From Alectoria sarmentosa (taxonomy: Eukaryota > Ascomycota > Lecanoromycetes > Lecanorales > Parmeliaceae): a DNA stretch of 64,000 nucleotides. This document shows, piece after piece, positions 22,566 through 34,067 of this stretch. The notes under the pieces are model-generated. The model saw only the letters and a program-made list of their open reading frames with translations, ran no database searches and was not told the DNA's origin. A program made the position numbers and the translations under genes. How positions within the stretch are numbered: position 1 is the stretch's first letter; the number at the start of each line of letters is the position of its first letter. The stretch lies in the NCBI GenBank assembly GCA_009733775.1, contig WOGZ01000075.1:62001-126000 (forward strand), read 5' to 3'.

Positions 22566-22928
22566 TATGTTTATGGATTTACGATAATGGGAGATGATAT
22601 GCATGAATGGTCAGGGGACTGACTACGGTATGCATAGGAAGGCAACGGTGCATCGAACCATGGCGTTGGGCTCAAGAGGTGTGTATTGGATTGTTACTTC
22701 TTGGATACCATGCTTGCTTTGCTACTTGTCACACCGAAGACACTGCATAAAACTTCCCCATCCAGGAATCTCTCCTGTCACATTCCTTCCGGCAATCTCG
22801 CTGAGGTGCCTTCTCCCTCTCTTTCAACATTGCTTGCTCTTGAGAGAGCCTACAAACTCCCCTTCGTTCAGAATTTCCCCCTCCGAATCCTGCCAAAGTT
22901 CATTTTCTTGCTGCAGATCGCCGCTCTG

Positions 22929-22974
<46 letters not shown>

Positions 22975-23216
22975 GCATTCTTTCTCGCGATTCTTGTACA
23001 TTAGTCGCCGAAAAGCATTAGCCCGTGGCGTGCGTAGAAGATTGTTTGTGAGGAGAGTTGGCTACTTGGCGACCGTGTCGGACGTACGGCGCACGTGCAA
23101 TTGGCACGTATGTCGTCCTTTTCCTGCAACCTCGTTTGCATCTCGTGGCCATCCGCCCCTTTTTTCCGTTGTTGACTTGGCGACCGGCTTCTGGAATCCT
23201 GTCTTCTTCTCCTTCT
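22566..23216. other. Intergenic, no gene seen
   Basis: Contains the CT microsatellite at 22929-22974. No supported gene. Confidence 0.4.
22929..22974. repeat. CT dinucleotide microsatellite
   Basis: About 23 CT units with one TT interruption. Confidence 0.9.
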
Positions 23217-23707
23217 TTATCTCTTCATGCGGATGAAACACTCTTCAAGCTCCAATGCTCGGGCAGTGGATTCTTCGCAATCGGCCTCGGTAGAGTACTG
23301 CGAACGTACATGCATAGCTTGGCTTCCTATCGCTCGGATTGTCTGTTCCTGCCACACGGGCATGAGTCTCGGCTTCTCATCTTCTTCGTCTCGCCAGTCG
23401 ATGGGACTTGCAGCTTTCAGTGTGTTGGACGGATTTTTGAGAAAGTACCTGAGACGCATCTTATTTACAATCCTCCGTCACCTTGTCGTCCCTTTTGGCA
23501 GAGAGAGACGGTAGCGATTGTTTTCCTTCTAGAGTTGTTTTTGCTTTTCCAAGCTCTAGTTTGCTCAATTGCTCGCCTGAGTAGGTGCTCATTGGTATCT
23601 CCCACCCTGTCCCGGTAAATGGCTCGCCATATCTGGTCTCGATTGCGAGGTTTCGTTTTCTCTTTACATCCGTGTCCGAACATCTTGGTATGTCGCTGTG
23701 GCGACAT
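23217..23707 (-). pseudogene. Decayed coding fragment (block of unknown genes)
   Basis: Minus-strand frames here have protein-like composition. One segment, 23707-23465, contains a clear amphipathic stretch (IWRAIYRDRVGDTNEHLLRR). After a change of frame, another at 23459-23217 reads PIDWRDEEDEKPRLMPVWQE and ends LEECFIRMKR before a stop. The two segments are not in one frame. A GT-AG pair between them would make an intron of only about 36 nt. Either a frameshift or an unusual intron separates them. No family is recognised. It is the downstream part of a 4 kb minus-strand block of such fragments. Confidence 0.3.
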
Positions 23708-23991
23708 CGCGTTGATCGTGGGAGTTTGTCGTCGAGCGGGTGTCGCTGTCGTTGTGCCCGTGGCATGTCACGGCAGAGCAGCCATAGGAGACAGCGCCGG
23801 ATGAAAGTCCTTGACAGCGGACATGTTTGCGCAAAGGGTCTTGAGTCGTCGGTAGGGCGACTTTGGCTGCTAGGAATCTTGTTGGCGTCTATCTGATTCA
23901 GTCAGCCGGAATTGAGGAAATGGTTGTGATGCTTTCTTTTTAAGTGGTGGATTGTGGCGGCTAAGATCGCGAGAAGAATCGGCGGCCCTCT

Positions 23992-24353
23992 TTAGTCGTC
24001 TTGTTGGGATTCTTCATCTACATTTATCCATTTCTGCCATAGAATTGCTGCCTTCTCAACGGTCAATCCCGACTTCTTGATCTTATACCTCGCCTTCCGC
24101 GTTTCTGTTTCAATACTTATTGAATTCATTAGTTGCACAATCGAAAGAAAACGAGGGATGCCGATCACAGAGCCCTTCATGTCTCAAATAGGTACATTTT
24201 TCCAAGTTTTCCCGGTGCTACTGCAGATACCGTGCCTGTCTTCTGCTTTATCTCTCCATTCCATTCTAGAGATTATTAAAGGAATATCATCTTCTCGTTC
24301 GTTTGAGGAGCTCGATGTTAGCTTGGAGCTTGTGTCGAGAGGCAGTATTTAAA
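23992..24353 (-). pseudogene. Decayed coding fragment with one frameshift and one stop
   Basis: Read on the minus strand from about 24353, a coding-like segment (SRHKLQANIELLKR) shifts frame near 24300. It continues as EDDIPLIISRMEWRDKAED and meets a TGA near 24182, then stays open to the end as TRKARYKIKKSGLTVEKAA...WQKWINVDEESQQDD at 23992. The composition is charged and helical throughout, unlike random frames. A spliced reading that removes both breaks was not found. Unknown family. Confidence 0.35.
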
Positions 24354-24501
24354 TCAGGGCTTTTCGATCAGAGCGCAGGGGCCTGCCCAGACTTATCAAG
24401 TCACAAACTGGCGATTTGCTTTCCAAGCCGCTTTGACCGGGAAGTGAAACGCTGAGATGATGGTCTAGATCATACCTAGGAGGTGCGGCCGATCCGTACG
24501 A

Positions 24502-24821
24502 TCAGTCCAGTTCCGTTAGCCCGTTGTCGACGGCTTCTGGTTGCTGCTTTTCGCCAATTTCCTTGAGGCATCCGCGTCGACGTCGATACGCTAAATCGAA
24601 CCAGCAGTAAATGTTACCATCCAGCACTTCGACCGAATAGTACACCCCGTCTCTTTCTAGGACCAACGACTGCCTTCATTTCGAGCTTTGCCGTACAGGG
24701 CAAGCCAGGTTCCAAAGATGCTGCTGTACACATGCTGAGGTCCTCTGCTCTCCGGAGGGTTATGTCGTATGTGAAGAGTATCTGCGTCAAAGATGCCGAC
24801 GAAGAATCTGAACTCATTCAT
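24502..24821 (-). pseudogene. Frameshifted small gene (about 108 codons in two frames)
   Basis: ATG at 24821 opens a frame reading MNEFRFFVGIFDADTLHIR, continuing through VYSSIFGTWLALYGKARN to a TAG at 24659. One base away, a second frame takes over directly (LVLERDGVYYSVEVLDGN), runs through IYCWFDLAYRRRRGC and stops at 24502. A single-base insertion would join them; no intron of normal size fits. It could be a real gene with a sequence error or a recent pseudogene. Alternating hydrophobic residues suggest a beta-rich compact domain. Family not recognised. Confidence 0.4.
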
Positions 24822-25419
24822 ACTCCATCTTCGTTACCTCATCTTCCTTCGCTCCTGGACTTTGCCCTCACCGACAATGTCCATCACCCCCCCTGGTAGT
24901 ATAGTATCAATCCTGCAAAGAATTCAGAATCAAGGCTTAGCCCGTGATCCTCTGCTTGATTGAGCTGGCGTAGCTATTTGCGCTGACTTGTTGACTGAGT
25001 GACGTAGAAGCGGACCTTGCGTTCAATTGTGCAGAAGACTGTTCAAGTAGACTGCTTTGTGCCTCCAGAAGTTATATTAACATCCTTCTGAGATATTTGA
25101 AATCAATCACATCAACACCTGACTCCTTTTATTTCGATGAGTCTTTTCTCTGTGAATTCTTCATTGTATTTCGTTGATGAGCACGGCCCTTCATATACTA
25201 TTTCACAGCTTTTTGAATCTGCGCGTCGAGTTCTGCTACCAACCTCCATTGTTCTTCTGGTCTTCCCGAGCTGTAAGAGTCAGGCTGCTGTTTCGCGCGG
25301 AACGAGATTTAAGCAAGGGCCGTAATGGTCTTTCCGAGGACCCATTTCATTGCTGCAGATCCCGCCCCTAACCTGTAAGGCGCACATTCTCATAAGCCAA
25401 GCCAAGGCTTAGACTTGAT

Positions 25420-25852
25420 GGGGCAGTAATACCCACTTCGGCGGTTGGGTATCTGTTGCTTCGGGGGTAGGGAAGATGGACAGCTTGTAGTGGTCAAGTC
25501 GTTACAGGTATCGATGTAGGAAGGCGGGAGGGCACAGGAGTTGTTGACGCGGTTCTGGAATGTCCAGAACTCATTACGACTCGCGTCCAGTATTGTGTTC
25601 GCATCTCCGAGGGTTTATTCTTCCGTAATGGCTTTGGTAATAAGATCAAGATGAAGATCTTCGGCGGTCGAACGGGAAGTTCTGTCGCTGTTCTCGGTTG
25701 CAAGTCTTGCGAGATCTCTGATCGAGTCTGTCGATGACCTCCTTGCCCTCTAGAAACACGTTGAACGCATTCACATGATACAGTCCTTTTTCCTTCCTGA
25801 AGTGAAAATTTTCGATCCAGGCGGATTTGCTGTGTGACGTCATCTTCTGCAT
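25420..25852 (-). pseudogene. Decayed coding fragments with stops
   Basis: An ATG frame at 25852-25646 reads TSHSKSAWIENFHFRKEKG then LYHVNAFNVFLEGKEVIDRLDQ and stops. Another frame below about 25620 reads ASRNEFWTFQNRVNNSC and LPPSYIDTCNDLT. Both look like protein-coding sequence in different frames, with in-frame stops between them. A similar short fragment (EEQWRLVAELDAQIQKAVK) lies at about 25260-25200. No homologue is recognised. Confidence 0.3.
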
Positions 25853-25991
25853 TCTGTATGGTCCCTCCCACCGTGGTCCCCTTCAGCAGCTTATGCCCAC
25901 ACACTCACTTGTTGGTCTCCTCGGACCGGGTACGCTTGTTTAAATTCTTATCTACCCCGATATCAGCAACCAGCAAGCATATGAAAAGCGT

Positions 25992-26357
25992 CTAGTTGCG
26001 CTCTGAGATACGATAGGTGCCTCCATCCGACTGAGTGTCGCAGAAGTGCTCCCAATCTGGCTCCATACGGACGCAGTGTGAGACTATTGAACGTCTACCT
26101 CCCAGGATTATCGTTCTCTTTGCGCCAACGAGTGTTGGTCGAATTCCTGATGAATAAACTTTCAAAATACATTCAAAGAAGTGCATACGGACAGGGGAGG
26201 ATCGATCTCGTGTTGCGATCCAAAATACTGTGCCCATCAGTGTACTTCCGGCAGTCCGGAAATCTGGCGGCGCTGTGGAGCTGGATAGAAAAGATGGGAT
26301 TCCTCTGAGTTTTCGTGGTCCTAGCTTCTCTGCGGCACGCGAATCCGCGGTATTCAT
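25992..26357 (-). CDS. Uncharacterised open frame (121 aa), possibly part of the decayed block
   Basis: ATG at 26357, 121 codons, ending VRMEPDWEHFCDTQSDGG then TYRISERN. The C-terminal third looks convincingly coding. The opposite strand is also open from about 26150 to 26466 with a plausible charged sequence, so the strand is not certain. Neighbouring minus-strand fragments argue for this strand. No domain is recognised. Confidence 0.35.
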   Translation of the reverse strand: MNTADSRAAEKLGPRKLRGIPSFLSSSTAPPDFRTAGSTLMGTVFWIATRDRSSPVRMHFFECILKVYSSGIRPTLVGAKRTIILGGRRSIVSHCVRMEPDWEHFCDTQSDGGTYRISERN

Positions 26358-26685
26358 CGTTGATGTTGATAATGAAGAAGAAACCGCTGCGAAAAAAAGT
26401 TGCGATGTTAAGACAATCGGTTTTGGAACGAAAGAAGATGATGTTGTAAGAAGTGCTGGGTATTAGAGATGTTGTAAAAGTTATTGCAAAAGTTCTTAAA
26501 AGAGCGACCATAGAAAAAGGCATTGAAAGGGAAAGTTGTGCTGTAGATATCGATGCTGTTGAAACGAACTGTAAAAAAGCTGTGAGCGTCGATGACGCAT
26601 CAGTCGTGAATCACGGGAAAGCTTTTCCGGATGTTGTCACGAAAATATTTATTTGATAAATCATCCGTCTTAAGCTGTCGGCTAG

Positions 26686-27348
26686 TCACGTCTCAGTTTC
26701 CCATGACTCTTCTTTCTCAACAACTTCCTTTTCCTTTCCCTTGCCTTTTTGCTTTTCCTCTCTCTTATCTTCTTGCTCTTTCTCTTTCTTGTTCTCTTGA
26801 CTTTCCTGCTCGACGGCTTCAACGTCGATTTGATTATGTTCGTTATCTTCATCGAAGAATCTTCTATAGTTGGCAGCGGGGGTGTTGGCTTAAGAATCAA
26901 AATCCTTCGAAGATTTATTTTCTCCGTGAATGAAGATTCTGTCAGTCAATCTTGAATACTTGTCGTGAAATTCTTCATGTGCTTCGTTGCATGAGACAGG
27001 AATTTCTCGCATCACATTGACGTGCTCCTTGGGGTATTCCTGAAGTCTGATCAAACCGTCTCCTGAGTTTGTGATCTCTTTCTGTTTATGATCGAGGTGC
27101 TTCGTTAACTTTGACGCTGTTCGAATCAATCTTTGTGACTCCAGAAGACGTTCTTGCAATGGATCAATAACGCTGTGAATTGCTTCCAAAGCGTTAGCCA
27201 TATCCAGAAAATTTGTCTCCGCCTTCCCAAGACTCAGTGCACCTCTCTGTGTAAATAGTATGTCTGGCCAAAAGCCAAGTAAAAACCTCGTATTCCACTG
27301 AGGCTTGGTAATCAGGCGCCTCAAGAAGAGGTCGATGTGTGAAAGCAA
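26686..27348 (-). CDS. Coiled-coil-like protein with Lys/Glu-rich tail, 5' end unclear
   Basis: Two exons fit: up to about 27348-26960, then 26863-26686 after a 96-nt intron with a weak GTATTC donor and a CTATAG acceptor. The first exon reads FLRRLITKPQWNTRFLLGFW, RGALSLGKAETNFLDMANAL and long helical stretches. The second is extremely charged (QENKKEKEQEDKREEKQKGK). The frame is open upstream to about 27365 without an ATG, so either a 5' exon was missed, the start is the internal ATG at 27201, or the gene is truncated. Likely a coiled coil. Adjoins the decayed minus-strand block. Family unknown. Confidence 0.45.
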
Positions 27349-27822
27349 GAAAGCAGCATGGGAGATTTTTTATATATATGTAGAATTGAAACGTAAATGA
27401 AAATGACCACGGAGAGGGGCAATGACCGTGGGAAATAATCGTGATATATCAGTAGTTAGGAGTAGAGAGAAAGAGAATATAACTTCAAAAAGAGGTTTGT
27501 TCCTGTAGTAAGCTGTGAAACTCAGATCAACCAGCCCATCAAAGTGAAAAGAAAGAAGATGTCAGCGCTAAAAAAAACATCATTGTAATGAGGTTGGGTC
27601 CATCGGGAATGGTTGGCAGCAAAATGGGATTTCTTGTCAGAGACACAAAAAATCAGCCGTCATAAGGCAATCACCAGACCAGAATGGCCTCGACCAGCTT
27701 TCATCGTAGGCCACATTTGAATATCCAACCGAACACCGACCTCCGTCGTTCCTGCTCCCAACGCTGTTAGCTTTGTTTTATCCCTACCCCATTGACTGCT
27801 TACCCTCCGACTCGTCATACAT
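27349..27822. other. Intergenic, no gene seen
   Basis: AT-rich spacer with a TATATATA stretch at 27371-27379. No 5' exon for the minus-strand gene on the left could be identified. Confidence 0.35.
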
Positions 27823-29530
27823 TTAGGCAGTCCCCGCAATGTCATCTTCGTCTTTCTCTTCCGTCATGTCCCTCATCTGCCAACCAAGGATGGCCCAGAT
27901 GCCTCTCATTGCTTCCACTCTGTCGTCCGCGACAAGTAGATCAAACCATTTCGATCGCTTCATCTCAAGTGCATACCATGACTGCTGCGATGCGTTAGAA
28001 GTGTTGGACTGAGCTGAAGTTTTGGGAAGATAGTCGATGTATTTCTGATGGATGCGAAGGTGGAGGATGGAAATGTGGTGATTGATGGATGAGACCAGAT
28101 AGATCTAAAGCGCTGATTAGTGAAACCATGCAACAGAGGCACACACGGGGGCCGGGATGAGTCCGGACCCTTCTTTTGGGCCCACTTACGTCGTCATGCT
28201 CGCTACTCTTATCTTTCCCAATTTGTTGATACGTCACGCCTCTCTCCCAGATGCTGGAAGGCGGTTGCAAACTCTTCCAAGCATCCATGCGGCTCGCCTT
28301 CTTAAATCGTTTGCGTGAGGATTCGGATGATGTAGGGCCTCCAGTAACTTCTTCGTCAGCGTCTCCTAGCTCACCGCCAGCGCCACCACCCCAGCGAGGT
28401 GCATTTGCCCACCATTTTCCCTTGCCCGGTAGCTCTTCCTCTTTTCCTTCTCTCGCTCGTTTCTGAGCCAGCATCAACATCAAGCCAGTCTCTCGAAGCA
28501 GATCCAGGACCTCCTGCTTTCCTTCACCTTCAGCTTCATTATGACTGCGAAATGAGGTTTGCTCTCTGCAGAAAACACCTAACATTGGCCCCTCTGCCAC
28601 TCCTCTCCTGGCTTCGCGAACGTCTTTTGGTACACGATGGACGGATGCTGCGTGTAGAATGGGAATCATGGTGCCTTGTAAGATAAGTTTCTGTTGTGAA
28701 TGGGGCTGCTCTAGCCTGCAACGAAAAGCCCATGTGAGTGTCTCGACGAAGGCGAAGACAGTATCCTCACGATGTTTGCCTGGCATGTCTCGGCCCGTCC
28801 CCGTGCGACGTCCTGAATAATTCTTCTTTAGATCTTCACCCTGATCTGTCTCCATCTTTGGCTTAGCCTCGGTCACTTCTGAGCGTAGCTTATCTATGTC
28901 CATAGCAGACTTGCCCTCTGTATCTTTATTGTCCGAGTATTTGTCAAGGCTGGTATCCCAATACTCAGCCACCAGAAGCAGGCCTTCCCAGAATTTACGA
29001 AAATGAACGATGCGGGCAGGCTGACAATTCGGAAGAGGAGGCTTGCGTTGGATGGCACGAAAGGCATCCTCATTGTCATGCAGAAGCTCCTTAATTCGGA
29101 CAAAGAATTCTTCTTTCCCAGGGGCTGGTGCTCCATTACTCAATGAATTTGATCTTGATAATGCGACTTGGGTTGACTCCGAAGATTCGCTTGCTGCAGG
29201 ACCTTTTAACCAGGAGGTATGCGGTATGAAGCCTGTTGGGACGACTTGCTCTAAGGAAAACTCAGTTGCTAGACTGACATTCAAAGCCTGGAGGTGCTTT
29301 GTCGTTGGGCCGGTTCTGAGAGTACTGCTGAATAGGTTGACAAGGTCATTTGACACACCGAGCTCCGGGACTGAAAGGGTTGAACGCTCACAGCGGGGAA
29401 ATTCGAGAGGGGTTGCTGGAGGTGGTGGCTCGCGCGATTCGTTACTGTCGTATTGGCGGGCAGCTGGAGTAGAATCCGTCAGCAACTCCCACATCTCTTG
29501 CATGTCGTCCACGTAAATAGTTTTCAGCAT
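27823..29530 (-). CDS. Conserved-looking fungal protein of unknown function (540 aa)
   Basis: Two exons, 29530-28190 and 28104-27823, with an 85-nt intron (GTAAGT donor, CTTTAG acceptor, phase 0). The start MLKTIYVDDMQEMWELL is preceded by stop-free but poor sequence, so the ATG at 29530 is preferred. Ordered segments: HLQALNVSLATEFSLEQVVP, ARIVHFRKFWEGLLLVAEYW, FVETLTWAFRCRLEQ, QGTMIPILHAASVHRVP. The acidic/basic middle is disordered. The last exon is helical (ISILHLRIHQKYIDYL, RSKWFDLLVADDRVEAMRGI) and ends with an acidic stretch. No signal peptide or membrane span. It has the look of a conserved Pezizomycotina protein, but I do not recognise a named family. Confidence 0.8.
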
Positions 29531-30508
29531 AGCTGCAATTTTCAAGCCATAAAAAGTACAGCTTGGTAGCAATAATTGGCTGTGATATGAGTAGGAGAGG
29601 TAGAAAGGAGCGAGACGAGAGGGTGAGCCAAATGTTGGGAGTACACGTTTGTGGCAATTAATTAGACCGCCGTCAACAGTAGCTCTGCGCCAAGTTTCTC
29701 TCCTTCTCGATACTGCTATAACATGGAGACTCCCAAGCAACTTGATGCCTATCAAACAAGGAACGAAGCCTCAGCTCGGATTTGTTCCAAGAGCCTGTAA
29801 TAATATAAGAAAGACAATTCGCGCATGCGGTATATAAATGATATGCAGGATAGCGGATCACATTGCAAACTGATTGGAGTTCGCATGATTGCAAACTGCA
29901 GCTGAAATGAAGGGGCGAAAAGAGAAATAGACCAACTCAGAGCAGCCAAATTTCCAAACATCGTGAACCCTCCCTATCAACTATTTGGACCTCTAGGGCC
30001 CCCAGTCATTTTACAGGAGATGCCAGACCAACTGGCGACTAGCGCGGTAGCATTGTTAGGTATGAGAACGTCGTGTGAAATACAATGTCGAAGGAAGAGG
30101 ATGAGACACCTGATGTTCTTCCTAACAGCGGTCTATCCCGAAGCTAACTTTGAACGGTCTAGCGTTCACTCATAGTGGCTGCGGGGAAGGCACTAAAGTG
30201 ACTCGCAGCCGGCCCTAAGTCAGCCTCAGAGCTTCATTTCGACTTGAACCCTGGAATAGGAATATCAATGCACTTGAGAGCACATCTCCAACTCCTTGAC
30301 CACTGACTACACTTCCATGTAAATGTGTTGAACATCTGAGAATTCCTAGAATGTTTCTTATCAGCAACGAGCAGCAACGTGGGTATCAGGTACTTGAACA
30401 AGGAACGCCTCCCTATGCAAGTATCCAAATCTCAATTCAATGCTCCCCCCTACTGAAATGCTAGCAATCCAACCCAACTCTATCCCGAAGTGTCCCACCA
30501 ACCATTTC
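29531..30508. other. Intergenic, no gene seen
   Basis: Promoter side of the 540-residue gene, then sequence without supported coding content. Confidence 0.4.
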
Positions 30509-31361
30509 TCAGGGCCACCACCCCTCCCAGGCCTGCGCCAAAAGGTCCTGCAGAGATCCAGAAAAGTAGGACCAAAAAGGCGCCGCCGCCAGGCCCGGAA
30601 CCGTGTTGATCAGGCCTGCGCCTACGTAGACATCAGCGATCCTTTGCCCTGGCCCCAGACTGAAGGTGCCATAAGAGGTCAACGAGTCTACTAAGCCAAT
30701 GCCATTCGTGTGAATGCACAAAGATGCTATGAATAAGCCGGCGGAAGCAAAAAGGCCAGAGAATCCGGGACCGACCATGCCGACAACATTCACTGGTAGC
30801 GAGGCTTGTGTGATAAGGAGATCGATTTTTCGGCGTGCTGAGATGGGGTTTCTAGATACGTTCTCCGAAAGACTGAGAGGCAGAAGGAACGACAGAGACG
30901 AGGGATCTGAGCGCAAGGACAGCGTCTATCTTGCGACCAGCCAGGAAAGGACCAGGGAGGTATATTGGACGATGATGACTTCGACGTTAATGGCGAGTCC
31001 GTTGACGAGGAATAGGGTTAATATGGTGAAAGTAGGATTGTTGGTGCGAAACATTGTTACCAGGGAGATGTAGGAAGCTTGCCAGGAGTTGAGTGGAACG
31101 CGATGGAGAGGAAGCTGGTTAGTATTTAGTGGACTGGACTTAGGGAATCACATTTCGTTGATTATTAAGTAATTACTTTTTACCAGAGATCGTTGGCCTT
31201 TTGGCTACCGCGGGTGATGATCTGCTATCCTCAGAGTCTATCTTAGTCAAATTATTTACTTGGTAGTAGATTAGACACCGGGTTTGCTCTGAGGAATAGA
31301 CTTGAGAACTCTTGGTGACCGTTAGAGCAGGGTTGCCGACTGTGAGCACTATGCTTATCAC
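30509..31361 (-). pseudogene. Broken major facilitator superfamily transporter
   Basis: Minus-strand frames retain pieces of a fungal MFS permease in order. About 31330-31180: EQTRCLIYYQVNNLTKIDSE, like the N-terminal CRxYY...DPxKI segment. About 31065-30935: a hydrophobic span FTILTLFLVNGLAINVEVII and an IVQYTS...W motif, then a TAG. 30916-30509: RRKIDLLITQASLPVNVVGM, a membrane span, SYGTFSLGPGQRIADVYVGA and GLAAAPFWSYF, then a frameshifted end. The middle cores of both bundles and the loop motif GRR are missing. Stops and frame changes mean no functional transporter can be read. MFS assignment is by resemblance of the C-terminal half. Confidence 0.5.
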
Positions 31362-32807
31362 CAGGATCCGCCAGCGGGCTCACATGTTGGCAAGTGGAAT
31401 TTCTTAGAACATGATGTTATCCGGGTGCGGGAGCGAACTACTTCTGAGGCGAGGCGATGAAGGCGAAGCATGGCCAAGGTCAGAGAACGGTTGTCATTTT
31501 GACAAGTGCATTTTCGTGGAGCAGGTGGGGCAGCTTTATAGAGTGGTAGACCCTTCCTACTTCCAGCGGGTAGCTGGTGGACGCGCGGCTGACATGGATG
31601 GTAAGTAAAGTACTTAACTATACCTGAAGGATGGGACTGGGCAGAGCAGAGGCGCATTGTTGTTGTCGCAGTGCGGCGCTTGACGGTCTCTGATCTTATA
31701 GCTGATTCCAAAGTAACAAGTAGTGCAACTAACATTTCCGTCAAGCACGGACAGGAATTACGAGTACGTTGATGGGTCATGATTCATGGATGCCAGCCGA
31801 TATGGTGATGCAGCTAGTGTACGGTACTTTAGTCATCCCCTTAGGTAGGGTGCTAGTACGAGTAAAATACCTTAAGCTCGTACCTTACTTAAGCGAGCCT
31901 ACGCTGAGTGCCAAGTGGGTACAGGAGAGTGCTTACTTAGCATCTCGCACCATCAAATTTTAACACTCCCTTTCGCACTTACTCTTCCAAAAGCAAAATA
32001 CGAGATTCGAAACTCATGCTTATTAAACAGCAACCAAGGTCTCGCAGTGCCACTTTTCGCCCCTATAGATGTCCAATAGCTCAAAAGTCACACTGCTAAA
32101 TGGAAAGATGCTGCTAGGTAATCTCGCCCGCTTGCATATATTACGCTAACACGAATAACGCAAATTACCGTCAGATTACCATTACCTATAGGATCTACGT
32201 ACATTCAACATACTTTGGGGAAGCTGTCGACCCAGCAATAAAATTCGCAGCCTGTGCATTCCAATCGTACCTCTGTGACCGACTTTTGATTGAATCGATG
32301 CAGTCTCTTGAGTGACACTAACCTATAGGTAGTATGCATGAGACAGGAACAAAGAAAAGTGGGCAACTTCTCTGCAAACCTGCTTCTAGAGAGTACTGCA
32401 GTACTCCGAGACATTGTCAGGCAGTAGGGGTTTTTTTGGAAAGACGCATACTCACCTATCCTTGTGCTTTTCTTCTTCCATCCCAGAGATTGAATCGTCA
32501 CCAATCTCTTCTTACCCCCTGCGTCCACTTTTTTCTCTTTTCCCTAATTCTCCCCAGCCCAAACATTGCTAGGGTACGGTGAGGCCATTTCTTCTCGTGA
32601 TCCGCCTTCTTGTTGCAATACCTCGGCAATGTCGATGACCACCAGCAATTCCACCCATATGCCCGGCGCAGACACAACGCCAGTCTACAGGATTTGTCAA
32701 TGTTTTGGATGATGAGGAGGCAAGTTCTACAGAATCGACCAAGGCTGCCACAATGCTGACCGCTCTCACAGGCGGTGGCTGGACTTCTGTCAGCTCCAAA
32801 GGATGCC
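31362..32807. other. Intergenic, no confident gene
   Basis: Contains TACTTAGG/TACCTTAAG-like short words near 31600-31900. A 107-codon minus-strand frame at 32205-32528 lacks recognisable content. Plus-strand coding-like text at about 32,700-32,800 (FVNVLDDEEASSTESTKAAT) may be a 5' exon of the next gene. Confidence 0.35.
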
Positions 32808-33569
32808 ATGACTCGTCAGCAGAAAAAGACTCTAGACAAATTAGCCCAACACTACGGGGCTACCAAAGTCAGAGAGCAACGGCTTCAAAACCATCGGTCA
32901 AAGCGTCCGCAGTCCGATAAAAATGCTCCGCGGAACCCATGGGGGCGATTCTTGATACTAAAATCCCTTTATATCCCCCCTGTCTCCCACCATCACGTGC
33001 AAGAGCATGGTGCGGATCCTGGACTCTTCTTCACCGACAATGGCTCTTTGAGGCGTACAATCACGGACTTCGGAGACGAGAGTGACGCTGTGGGCGACGC
33101 CTTTGTGAGTCGTTACAAGTACACGATCGAATTGGCGGATCGACGCACCACAGACAATTGGCGTTGGTGTTTCGTTATGCTAACGTACTACGGCCTTATC
33201 AAACTCATCAAGTCCGACGGTTCCGGACGTGTAGGACGTTTGATGTATAAAGAGATCATGGACTTTCTAGATCCCTTGCTTGGAATGAGATCCATCAAAC
33301 CGAACGTGGCCTTTCGTCAACTTCGCGAATGGAGTCTTGAAGGTTTTGATTACCAATCCATTTCGTGAGGGCGGTCATCGGCTAATGCTTCTCACAGCTT
33401 GTCATATAAGTTCACTAGGACAGGTGAATACTACGATGGGCCCATTGCACATCTGAACCAGCTCAGGCTCGCGCAAAAGGCAGCCCAGTCCGGCGCCAAC
33501 GAATTAGAGCATGGTATTCGCCAGCTAACTCAGTCAGCCATTCAGAAACGCACTGGCGCGGAGCGGTAG
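32808..33569 (+). CDS. Uncharacterised protein (about 235 aa), 5' end uncertain
   Basis: Two exons: 32808-33364 and 33419-33569, with a 54-nt intron (GTGAGG donor, CACTAG acceptor; a nearer acceptor at 33397 keeps the same frame). The first exon starts MTRQQKKTLDKLAQHYG at the first ATG of the frame. A further 5' exon ending at the CTCTCACAG acceptor near 32770 is possible. The body reads LFFTDNGSLRRTITDFGDES, YKYTIELADRRTTDNWRWCF and LMYKEIMDFLDPLLGM; the tail reads TGEYYDGPIAHLNQLRLAQK. No signal peptide, no zinc motif, no known domain recognised. Coding status is good because both exons keep protein-like composition across the splice. Confidence 0.55.
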
Positions 33570-34067
33570 CCCAGAGCTGTAACGAGTCCGCAGTCCAATT
33601 CCTGACTCAAATGCACCGTCAGTATCGGGCGCCCTCACGTTTTCGCTCAGCTTCTCCGCGTCAGCATCTTCTTTGCTCAGGCGGCACCAGCGGCCTTTTC
33701 CAACCTCAGCATCAGTCGAAAGCAAATTCTGCAAATCCCTCGAGGCAATGGAAGTATCCCATATCCTAGTGCACTGGGTTCTCGTTTGCTTGGCAAGAAA
33801 ATGAAAACTTCCCGGTGGGCAAAGCCATAGCATTCGGAGACGAACTTTTACAACAAGATACTTGGTTGTAGAATTTGCAATCTACTTACGAACAACAATT
33901 GCATCACGGATAGATTCTTCGTAACTTGGCTCGTTGTTGAAGTGTGATGATATTTCAAAGAGGGATTTTGGTAGCCTATTCTTCTACCCCTGCAATAAGA
34001 ACCCCACCAGGATATGGGATACCTCACAGTCCTCTGGTCACTATGGACAAGAACACCATCCTACGCA
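33570..34067. other. Convergent intergenic region
   Basis: No gene seen between two converging genes. Confidence 0.35.
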
